A stretch of 64,000 nucleotides of DNA, taken from Gamarada debralockiae (lineage: Eukaryota > Ascomycota > Leotiomycetes > Helotiales > Hyphodiscaceae). Location of the stretch: assembly GCA_002803225.1 (NCBI GenBank), contig NXFV01000120.1, positions 45,828 through 109,827 of the forward strand, given 5' to 3'. Made by a program: the position numbers and the translations under genes. The notes under the pieces were generated by a model. It was given only the letters and a program-made list of their open reading frames with translations. It had not been told where the DNA came from and did not search any database. Shown one piece after another: positions 56,188 through 64,000 of this stretch; the stretch's first letter is position 1; each line of letters begins with the position of its first letter.

Positions 56188-57048
56188 ATGAGCCCAAGAC
56201 ATCTGCTGAATGGTGACCAAACGCTATTACAATCTGCTACTCGAAGACGATCCTCGAGATTGCAGCGTCAGCAGGAACCTCGTTCAGACGAACTCTTACT
56301 CGACAGTATACACAACATGGTTGCCGACAAACCCCAAGCGAAGGAAATGAATGAGCTTAGTTGCAGGAGATTAGTTCTAGTACGAGACAACAATGATGAC
56401 GATTCCTGGAGGCCTCGCGAGCCGTTAACCAGCAGTATGCCTATGGAAGTGGAGGATGAAGAGATTGTTGATACTCCGAGTCCAGTAACTGCCCATATCA
56501 ACTCTTCACACAGAAAGAGATATTCAGCGAGACGACTTTCACAAATGGCAAATCAGGCACTGCAGCTGGTCCCTTCCCGGCCGATCAGTCCACAACAGCA
56601 CTTCCAATCAATAACTATAACCAAGGGCCTGTCGAGCTTCGAGACGCCCAGCGTCTGCTCCGGGGTTCCCCCACGCGCCTATATTCTAGAGACCCAACTC
56701 ACAAAGCCAAACGAGGAACCCAAGAAGAAGAAGAATGAGGAGGACGAGGCGGATATCCCATCGTCTCAAGTGACCTTCGTACCGGGGACTGGCTACTTCG
56801 AACGAGCCTCCCAAAACCTGGAAGAAAAGGTCCGGAAACCGAACATCGTTCGGACGAAATCTATGCCAGCGTCAATGCATGCCTCTCGTGCCCCAGAAAG
56901 AGGAGAGTTGATGGCAGGCGGTATTACGATGAGCGCTGCGTTCCAGCATACAATTTCGCCGAGTCGATCGAAGAGCAGCGGGGGGTGGTATGGGTACGCT
57001 GATGAGTGCTACCCCAGGACAGGAGAGGAGTTTGAAAGCTCTTACTAG
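56188..57048 (+). CDS. Unknown basic protein, C-terminus possibly frameshifted
   Basis: A single frame of 286 codons from MSPRHLLNGDQ. There is no known domain. Basic Arg/Ser clusters (TRRRSSRLQRQQ, SHRKRYSARRLSQMANQAL) and a run KPNEEPKKKKNEEDEAD suggest a nuclear location. Segments VTFVPGTGYFERASQNLEEK and RKPNIVRTKSMPASMHASRA look conserved. The frame ends GGWYGYADECYPRTGEEFES. One base removed from or two added to the G6 run at 56980-56985 would instead continue as ATPGQERSLKALTRRASMEF and VPRGWKRMVPLPFQSPF to a stop at 57131. That looks more like a real fungal C-terminus. The upstream decayed segment may belong to the same gene. The call is therefore of a possibly damaged gene. Confidence 0.55.
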   Translation: MSPRHLLNGDQTLLQSATRRRSSRLQRQQEPRSDELLLDSIHNMVADKPQAKEMNELSCRRLVLVRDNNDDDSWRPREPLTSSMPMEVEDEEIVDTPSPVTAHINSSHRKRYSARRLSQMANQALQLVPSRPISPQQHFQSITITKGLSSFETPSVCSGVPPRAYILETQLTKPNEEPKKKKNEEDEADIPSSQVTFVPGTGYFERASQNLEEKVRKPNIVRTKSMPASMHASRAPERGELMAGGITMSAAFQHTISPSRSKSSGGWYGYADECYPRTGEEFESSY

Positions 57049-57133
57049 GCGGGCTAGTATGGAGTTTGGGGCGGTCCCGAGGGGATGGAAGAGAATGGTG
57101 CCTTTGCCATTCCAGTCCCCTTTCATGAAATAA

Positions 57134-57535
57134 GAATATGAGAAGGGCCGTCTGCTAGATGAATGAGATGTATGCTTCGCCGTTTGCATTGCTGTTGAAG
57201 AAGGATGAAGAAGAGGGATGTATGTGCTATTTGCCGTCGTGGAAATTTTGGTTGCAGCATGGCTATGTCTTGCTAGATAAGAGGGATATGAATTATGCGT
57301 ACGGATACAAGAGGACATTGATATTTGCTTAGCATCTTAAGAGCTCGGAGTTGTTAGATACCCATTTGCTTTAACCAAAACACAATATCCTGGCATCTAA
57401 ATGCAGTCGTCTTTATGTCTCTGTACGATCTATCAATTCGAAAGTATAGCACAATCTAGACCCAGGGGTATAAAACAATACCAATCATGTCCAACGCCAT
57501 CACAATGCCTCCCATATGTACTACTACTCGTACAT
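57134..57535. other. Convergent 3' flanks
   Basis: A 400-bp spacer between the unknown plus-strand gene and the minus-strand TMEM42-like gene. No gene or repeat is seen. Confidence 0.5.
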
Positions 57536-58947
57536 TTATACCAATCTTTCTTGATGACTCTCCTCTTCAGTGTCACTCCCCAACTGCAAAATATCCTCCT
57601 CGTCCTGTTTCCTCTTGATCTCCTCTAAATCCTCATCCAACTCCACACTTTCCCCAACAAATAACCCTCTTCTCTCATTATTCTCACCATCACTATATCC
57701 CTCTCCTCTTCCCAACCCATTCTCTGCTCTGACATGTTCATCGTCATCAGAAGTAGAGGGTTCGTCTTCGCCTTCGTCTCGGCGCCCGATTATGACATTT
57801 CCTGCTACGAGTAATGCGGCGCCCAGGAACCAGAGGGGAGGGAGCGATTCGGAGAATATTATGAGGCCCAGGAGGGCGGTTATCATGAAGTTGGAACTGG
57901 TGTTGAGGATCGATACTTGGGTTGTGGATGTTCCGCGGGCAAGGGCTTTGGTGAATAATGCCCACATCTGTTGGGGTATTTCAGTTTAAGCTTCGAAAGG
58001 GGTTGGCAAAGGGGAGAGCTTACAACGCCATTGAAGATAAGATTCAAGCCGAAGAATATCTGTGCACCATAAACTGTTAGCAACATTCAGGCACAAATAA
58101 GCAGATGCAGCCACCCGACGCAGGCTCCATCTGCCAGCTCTAATCACACCATAAATCGCTCGTGGAAGTACGGACTCCGCTAAACCGGGACCATGCTTCA
58201 CTCCTCATAAAACAAAACAACACTCACAGCTCTAACAACAACCTCAACCCCCTTCTCAACATTGCTCAACCCGATCAAATTCGCAATCCCCGTCGCGAAG
58301 CTCGTCGTGAGTTCGGTCGTAGTTCTAGATCCAACGCGAAGTCAGCGAGCCATAGGTATAAGGCGAGTATGTCACCGATGCGCCATTTCCGTGTCAAAGG
58401 CGGACTCGACTGGCATTAATGATTTTCCGGCTGACTGGGGCTCTATCAAAATATCTAGAGCTCCAACGCCAGAAGATAGAAAGCACAACATGCCTCGATA
58501 CGTCTCTCGCTCAAATTTTGGATCGCGCGATCGCTGTGAGATATGGGGGTATACGGGCAAGAAGGGGAAATGACGTAAATCCACTCACAGCTTCGCAAAG
58601 ACACCATTGAAGGCCGCGCAAGCACCACTGGCGACAGCGAGGATAATCCATTGGGTCTTGCGGCTCATATTCTGGAGATCCATCTCTTGTTCCTCTCCTT
58701 CCGGCGGCGACGAGGTGCTAGTGTCGTAGGGCGGCGGTTGGAGAAGGGAAGAAGGACGTTGAGATAAAAATGCGTCGTCTTCCTTCGCAGTGCCCAGCAA
58801 GGGCCTGCGTGGATCATCGGCGGCATCCATGGCTGTCGAATTTCCACTTGCGGATAATATGGGAATGTCTTGGGGTACGGATAGTGGTGGGTTGGATTTC
58901 CTGGCGGGGCTTTTGGTGGTGGGTTTGGGGCCTCTTTGGCGCAGCAT
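57536..58947 (-). CDS. TMEM42-like small membrane protein (DMT/EamA-like fold)
   Basis: A multi-pass membrane protein of the drug/metabolite transporter superfamily, TMEM42-like; the substrate is unknown. Exons are 58947-58589, 58324-58228, 58059-58024 and 57967-57536, in continuous phase, giving 307 residues. After a cytosolic, Pro/Ser-rich N-terminus (about 1-95), TM1 is QWIILAVASGACAAFNGVFA. Next comes KLTTTELTTSFATGIANLIG, then VVVRAIFFGLNLIFNGVMWA (TM), FTKALARGTSTTQVSILNTS (conserved loop), NFMITALLGLIIFSESLPPL (TM) and WFLGAALLVAGNVIIGRR (TM). The tail is acidic (about 225-307, ending DTEEESHQERLV). The two internal TM blocks fit half of a DMT repeat, which is the usual TMEM42 length. 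The intron 58588-58325 is long and GC-balanced with no extra exon seen. Confidence 0.88.
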
Positions 58948-59547
58948 GTTTGGGTGAAGAATGGCCGAGAGTGGAGTGTGAAAGCCTTGGTTAACTATAG
59001 ATTTGCATAAGTAACGCCTATTTTGGGAAAGCAGCGCGGTGTGGGATGTGTGATATGTTGGATGTGGTGACGAATATCCCGTATCAAGTTGTGGTTTGCG
59101 GGTCCTGAATTACTCGTATGTGGCCTTTAATTGGGACAAAGCGTTAAGGCCAACACGCGCCGCGAGAAATAAGCAGGATTTATCGGCTTTTTCGGCTGGA
59201 TATCTAGTTCCTGACCATCCTTTCTGGATTCAACAATTTCGATAACTACTAGTATTCCTGTTCCTCTTTGTTCAAAACTCCAAATCGCTCAAGAGCGACG
59301 ATGGCTGCAAGCCTGCAATGTTGGCAAAACTCCGGCTGAACCGAGTGAAACCTCAGCCTTTCGCTTTCTCAGATAATCCCCGTGTTCGTCTGATTCGACA
59401 TTCTCCATACAGCATTTTGTGTTCAAAAATCTAGAAACATTTAAGTTTGTTCAGCTGATATAGTTTGGCCAAAAGTTGTATCTCGTCTGCATCGCCTGAC
59501 TACCTCCTTAAAATTCAAATGCAATGTTGGAGTCTCAGCTTTCGTAC
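58948..59547. other. Intergenic
   Basis: About 0.6 kb between the TMEM42-like start and the PEBP pseudogene. No gene, repeat or RNA structure can be supported. Confidence 0.5.
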
Positions 59548-60410
59548 CTATTCCAAGAAACGAGTATGCAATTTAGCCCCTTTTTTTAACAGCTGGAGCC
59601 TCAGGGTTTCCGGATCATGAGAGCAAATCAAACAACGCCTCACAAAGGACCCATCGGATCCAACTCCGCCCAAGTTTGTTCCAACACCCTGAATGTAGAA
59701 GTTATCACCAATAAGTTCCAAATGATATTGATCAACAAACTCCTGCAATTTCAACCCCGCAATCGTCAACAACAATGCCGCCAGCGCTTCGAAGGGTCCT
59801 GGGCGCTGTCTATATACCGAGAAGATATACTGATGCGAAGCCACAGACAATGGGTAGGCAAGAGATATGCGTGAACAGTCTTAGGAACTTAGTCGGAAAT
59901 GCAATCCTGCTGTGCGTCTTCAACCGCTAGATGCAAGAAGTCGCTCCGTACGCCTTGGAGCGGTGCTTGCATTGTAGCGTCGGGACCAGGCACGTCGGGG
60001 TCGAGGAGGAATTTGAACGACTTGGTGGTTGTGGGATCGTAGTCTCGTTCTGCGGTGAAGGTATAGATTGGCTCGGGGACAGTTTCTAAGAGATGTGAGA
60101 ACAAAGCGAATGGTTGAAAGGGAGAATAAAGGGTGCAGACGGAGAAGTCGTGATGTTGGTCCCAAGATCCACCGGTGTGTTTCAGTAGGCTGCATTGACT
60201 AGGACGGTGGGCTCGAAGACAGGCACAACATCAAGGAAGATCTTGGTGTCGTAGAAGGCCCGCTTCACCCGAGCTGCTTCTCCTGAGGAGACGTAGGAGC
60301 ACCCAGCCGTTGGTGCACTGTTTGCGATGGAAGAGAGTGCCAGAGCGGCAGCAACAAATATAAAGCCATCGTCGAAGGCCAAATATGGTCACTGAAAGTA
60401 AGACGCAAGT
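59548..60410 (-). pseudogene. Secreted PEBP-family (phosphatidylethanolamine-binding) pseudogene
   Basis: Reading the minus strand gives a broken PEBP-like protein. A hydrophobic signal-like start (FIFVAAALALSSIANSAPTA) is followed by VKRAFYDTKIFLDVVPVFEP and TVLVNAAY, and then an in-frame stop at 60181. The next part, NTPVDLGTNITTSP, lies beyond the stop. PEPIYTFTAERDYDPTTTKS and FKFLLDPDVPGPDA follow, the latter corresponding to the family DPDAP motif. After a frame change the end reads HQYIFSVYRQRPGPFEA, LKLQEFVDQYHLELIGDNFY and IQGVG, matching the PEBP C-terminus. The family His after the ligand strand is not in place. At least one stop and two frame changes make it non-functional. Confidence 0.72.
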
Positions 60411-61399
60411 GTTAAAGAGTAATAGATAGTTCACCCAAAGACTCTCCGGAGATGTATCCCCGTCCTTCTTATCCTACATTGCTGCCAAGGAAAGATCTCT
60501 CAACGCCACCGAGACCTTTGAATGCCATCTTGAATGCCGTGAGAATATGAGTTGTCCACATAGGTAGCCAACTTTGGCATGCTGATCTCTCACAACATCT
60601 CTAGTTTCTTTAGATATGTTTTGACAAGCGGCACGAACCGTTCGCCTTTAGTACTTACTAGACACTTGTTCTTACGTCAAACTTGACGGTGCAGTCTTGA
60701 CAGTTTTCTTCCCCACTTCTTAACCTCTTCTTGCGAAACTCCACGACGGGAAGGATAAATTGCAATATCTTCAAAAACTATTTTGATGAGTAACGGAGGT
60801 GGGTAACTGAAATTCTCAAATCGAATCGACAGTGTGATCGATGCCGCCGGAAGACGGTTGTTGAAAGAGATTTGTAGGCGAGAGAACGAATTTCTATTAG
60901 GCTGTTTATTATAAAGAGACTCAAAATTTGATTCACACAATACCATTGTTGCAGCTCAGAGTCACGTCTGTAGCTAAATATGCCCAGATCTTGTGCCTGC
61001 TAATATCTAAATTCGCACCTTGACTAAAACTTGAGACCATGTAAACCCAGGATAAAAATATCTTTCTTTTCCAGCAACTATTTGAATGAAATTCTGTAAA
61101 GCCATATATACGTTCATTCTTTTGAGATATACCTTCCAGAAGTAGCTGGCAAGAACTTGGGAAATTTCGGGCATCGGAACGAAGCAAAGCAGGTCCCCAT
61201 CCCTTCTCTCATCTGTATGCATAGATGTTACAACCTCTGGTCATCCTCAACATGCCCAGTCACGGAAAATGCCCATCTGAGCACTGGACGGAGAAAGAGA
61301 TTGGAAATTGATCAGTTGCATGGAAGTTTTCTCGCTCATGAGACTAAGGTTCGTCCACACACGTACATACGGCCCCTCGCTTCAAACTCCAAGGTGCCT
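60411..61399. other. Intergenic
   Basis: About 1 kb with only short frames and no family match. The region lies between two pseudogenes, so decayed, unrecognisable coding sequence may be present. No repeat seen. Confidence 0.5.
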
Positions 61400-62200
61400 T
61401 CAGTGTAACTCATCAACTTGAAGATAATCAACCGCAACCGGTATCGGAGCTTTAATATCGATGTGTAACGCATTGGTATTAGAGACCAAATTTCTGGCTT
61501 CTCCTGAGAGATAAGATCTCCGGAAATCCTCTCTGCGCACCTCGTCAGGATTGAGTCCACATCGTATCAAGCCGTCATCCCAGCTTCCGGACACTTCGTT
61601 TTCATCCGCCGCCCTGGTGACTGAACATCCCTCGTCATCTACAGCATAGATTTCGGCACCAAATTTGATCAGTTCAGCAACTTTGCGAACCCAATCTTCC
61701 CTTGCATCTGCTTCTGACTCGAAACCCCACTCCGTTCGGATATATTTAAATGGGCCGACCGCCCAGTGCAGTGCCTGTCGCCCAGCTTTATCGGCTACTG
61801 ACACATCAGCTCCAACGCGGAGGATTGTGGCCAATCCACTCCCCGAATCGGCATAGTGCGACCCACAAGCCTTTTCCATCAGGCAGTCTTTCCTGACGCA
61901 TCTTGACCGTTGACATCGAATCCTCGATTTTTCAGGAATGTGCTCCATTCAGAGAGTACCATCTCATCCCGGAAGCCCTTGCCGGTATACATCGTGCCAG
62001 AGATAATTCGGAGAAGATAAATTTTCCGCTCGTCTCAAATGACTCCTCTGGGTCGACTCCAGCATCCTCTAACAGCAGGCACGTTTTCACAAAATCTTGC
62101 ATGAGAACAGAGGAACTCTTCCCTGGGAAGAATCCTCGCTGAGACTCTCTTGACAAGCGTGTGAAAGACCATCTCAACAGAGCGTCAAGTGCATTTGTGC
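61400..62200 (-). pseudogene. Ankyrin-repeat gene remnant
   Basis: The minus strand holds ankyrin-like pieces in two frames: LATILRVGADVSVADKAGRQ then ALHWAVG (about 61840-61750), and VAELIKFGAEIYAVDDEGCS (about 61680-61620). Upstream, VLMQDFVKTCLLLEDAGVDP (about 62110-62050) reads to a stop, while another frame gives EMVLSEWSTFLKNRGFDVNG and QDASGKTA before a stop. The pieces line up as one ankyrin domain with at least one frame change and one nonsense codon between them. The C-terminal 60 residues (to VDYLQVDELH) are open. A longer parent gene presumably once extended upstream, beyond 62200. Confidence 0.6.
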
Positions 62201-63118
62201 CGGAACTGAGCGAACAGTTACGTCAGCTAGTTCCTTGTCATGCGATTTCCTGAGATATGTGCTTCGCTAACGATCAAATCAAGTTGAGGGACACACTTCA
62301 ATCCCATATGAGATTGCTAGCTGTCGAATCAGAAGATATCATGAGGCAAAATAATGTATGTATTGATATGTAAGGAGGGAAGAATCGTGGGGTTTCCAGA
62401 ACCCGAGATATGTATAAACAAACAGTTTCCATAGCAACAACCAAAGCATAGATTTCATCTGACACCGATGCTCATATGGGGAAGTTAGATTGTCGCGGCT
62501 CAATGTACATACGTCCTGTTTCTTGGGCAAATGGCATCTTGAACATGTTCATAGACAATACAAATGTTATTTTAGGCTTCACGGACTAATGTATCCCTCT
62601 TCAACAGAAGGTGGAAGATCTGGAGAGAATAGCAGTATAATAATCCGCAAGCAGGGTCATTTCTCTCATTTCATATCATAAATTCGCGTTCGAAACTTGG
62701 AAGGAGCCCAAAGAATGATCATATGATCTTTACCTTTTGGCTCTGCTTGCATTTATTATATGCAACAGCGACGTATGTATGCATTTGAGTCTAATAACTC
62801 TGATATCTGGGATAATACTCCTTCATATATATGCCTTAACAACGTGACAAAAGGTGCCTCGCTTGCAGCTACTACTAGAAGATTCTCGAAGAATCAGTTA
62901 TTTGTTGTATGGAGCCGCTTCTGCAATATAAATTCTCCAGTCCTCCCAAACCCTTCTACTATATTAATTTATAGAACATAATAACAGATATTAATATACT
63001 GATAAGTAGTGCACGACAACGTAGCAAGCGTAAGTGCAAGGGAAGAGGACTATGGGTTTCCTACTAACTATATTAAATAATAGACTATCCGAAGAATCGG
63101 TATTATAATATACTTGAC
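62201..63118. other. AT-rich spacer
   Basis: About 0.9 kb between the ankyrin remnant and the WD40 gene. From about 62550 it becomes clearly AT-rich (runs such as CTATATTAAATAATAG near 63070, and TTAATATACTGATAAG near 62990). Small frames have no motif. AT-rich blocks next to repetitive genes can reflect past RIP-type mutation or simply a gene desert; this cannot be decided here. Confidence 0.55.
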
Positions 63119-64000
63119 CTAGCAAAAGTGAGAAATATCTCTTTGAGAAATAAACCTTGTGAATGTGACTTGACCTGACGCATGGCCCATCACAAGTATG
63201 TTCTCATAAAATTCGGAGCATAAAGGACGATATTCGTGAGGAAGCCATAAGACGTTTTGTCCTTTCCAGACTACCCAAGAGGTATCCGAACTTAAGGAAT
63301 ACTCCCAAGGAGAATCCAATGAAGAATAAGAAGAGCTACCAGATGTTGAGAGAGTGCTGTTAGCCAAAATTCCAATGTCAAGAGTGCCTTTGTTACTCTT
63401 GAGGTATTGACCATTAGCGCTAAAGGATAACTGTGAGACATTGCCTTGATCCTTGAGCATGTAGTGAAGAGCGCCCGTCTGTGTGTCCCAGAGTCGTACC
63501 GTCTTGTCCCATGATGCTGATGCCACGAGCTGGCCGTTTGGTGAGAAGGTGACAGCAGTGACAATATCAGAGTGGCCCTCGAGCGTACGGTAAAGGGTGC
63601 CTGTCTGTGTGTCCCAGAGTCGTACTGTCTTGTCATATGATGCTGATACCACGAGCTGGCCGTTTGGTGAGAAGGTGACGGCAGTGACATTGTCAGAGTG
63701 GCCCTCAAGCTTACAGTAAAGGGCGCCTGTCTGTGTGTCCCAGAGTCGTACTGTCTTGTCCCATGATGCTGATGCCACAAGCTGGCCGTTTGGTGAGAAG
63801 GTAACAGCAGTAACGCGGCTAGAGTGGCCCTTGAGCGTGCAGTGAAGGGCGCCTGTCTGTGTGTCCCAAAGTCGTACCGTCTTGTCCCATGATACTGATA
63901 CCACGAGCTCGCCGTTAGGTGAGAAGGCAACGGCAGTGACGCGGTTAGAGTGGCCCTCGAGCGTGCAGTGAAGGGCGCCTGTCTGTGCGTCCCAGAGTCG
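63119..64000 (-). CDS. WD40-repeat protein, C-terminal part (NLR/HET-type gene likely; cut by window edge)
   Basis: The minus-strand frame is open from the window end at 64000 to a stop at 63119. It shows four full and one partial WD40 repeat of 42 residues (126 bp), each with GHSxxVTAVTFSPNGQLVAS and WDKTVRLWDTQTGAL. Copies are roughly 90% identical by eye at the DNA level (for example 63481-63606 against 63607-63732). The last blade is diverged (LKDQGNVSQLSFSANGQYLK) and is followed by a C-terminal tail (about 110 residues; SPWEYSLSSDTSWVVWKGQN, ILVMGHASGQVTFTRF). In fungi this pattern is typical of NACHT/STAND-WD40 proteins of the HET-D/E/R family; the N-terminal part lies outside the window, so the class is inference. 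Reading frame intact. Confidence 0.85.
   Translation of the reverse strand, partial: RLWDAQTGALHCTLEGHSNRVTAVAFSPNGELVVSVSWDKTVRLWDTQTGALHCTLKGHSSRVTAVTFSPNGQLVASASWDKTVRLWDTQTGALYCKLEGHSDNVTAVTFSPNGQLVVSASYDKTVRLWDTQTGTLYRTLEGHSDIVTAVTFSPNGQLVASASWDKTVRLWDTQTGALHYMLKDQGNVSQLSFSANGQYLKSNKGTLDIGILANSTLSTSGSSSYSSLDSPWEYSLSSDTSWVVWKGQNVLWLPHEYRPLCSEFYENILVMGHASGQVTFTRFISQRDISHFC

Overview
The window looks like nuclear DNA from a filamentous ascomycete. I infer the Leotiomycetes from the style of the encoded proteins; nothing here proves it. Genes lie on both strands, 0.1-2 kb apart. They carry many short introns (about 47-110 nt, GTRNGT donors, CTRAY-like branch sites, YAG acceptors), and CT-rich leaders precede several starts. 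I found no convincing tRNA, rRNA or CRISPR array. Exon models were made by hand from splice signals and from phase continuity across exons.

Region by region. 0.4-4.4 kb (-): a seven-exon, 994-residue nuclear protein that combines three trihelix (Myb/SANT-like) domains, a divergent homeodomain and a C-terminal coiled coil. 5.0-6.75 kb (-): a decayed MFS sugar-transporter gene with a 151-bp TA-flanked MITE inserted in it. 7.2-8.1 kb (-): an unknown protein. 10.2-11.6 kb (+): a small basic SANT-like chromatin protein. 13.2-16.4 kb (+): a DUF7025-type AAA ATPase. 18.0-19.2 kb (-): mitochondrial malate dehydrogenase. 20.1-21.3 kb (+): an unknown gene with frame breaks. 21.4-23.2 kb (-): an MFS anion:cation symporter. 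24.1-25.9 kb (-): an unknown protein with a Cys/His-rich N-terminus. 26.8-30.3 kb (-): Egt1, the fused ergothioneine synthase. 32.1-33.6 kb (+): the kinetochore protein Nuf2. 33.8-34.5 kb (-): a conserved-looking unknown. 34.9-37.5 kb (+): AP-3 beta adaptin. 38.1-41.5 kb (-): a zinc-knuckle protein with a long Pro/Gln/Tyr-rich repeat tract. 42.3-43.5 kb (+): the PP2A-like phosphatase Ppg1. 43.7-44.9 kb (-): Rho GDI. 46.4-47.7 kb (+): a Bqt4-like inner nuclear membrane protein. 48.1-57.1 kb (+): three unknown, low-complexity, probably nuclear proteins, two of them flanked by decayed coding sequence. 57.5-58.9 kb (-): a TMEM42-like DMT-fold membrane protein. 59.5-64 kb: an accessory-looking stretch with a PEBP pseudogene, an ankyrin pseudogene, AT-rich spacer, and the 3' end of a WD40 gene whose 126-bp repeats are nearly identical.

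Most of the interior (10-47 kb) is conserved housekeeping: TCA cycle, thiol antioxidant synthesis, kinetochore, vesicle coats, Rho signalling, phosphatase and nuclear envelope. These genes form no pathway together; their proximity looks like ordinary genome order. The less conserved material sits at both ends (1-8 kb and 48-64 kb), where pseudogenes, the MITE and repeat-rich genes cluster. The strongest unusual observations are the homeodomain/triple-trihelix architecture, the MITE in the dead transporter, the 1,352-residue protein with a duplicated C-terminal domain, two frame breaks at poly-G runs, and the high-identity WD40 repeats. I did not find an evident new defence or biosynthetic system.
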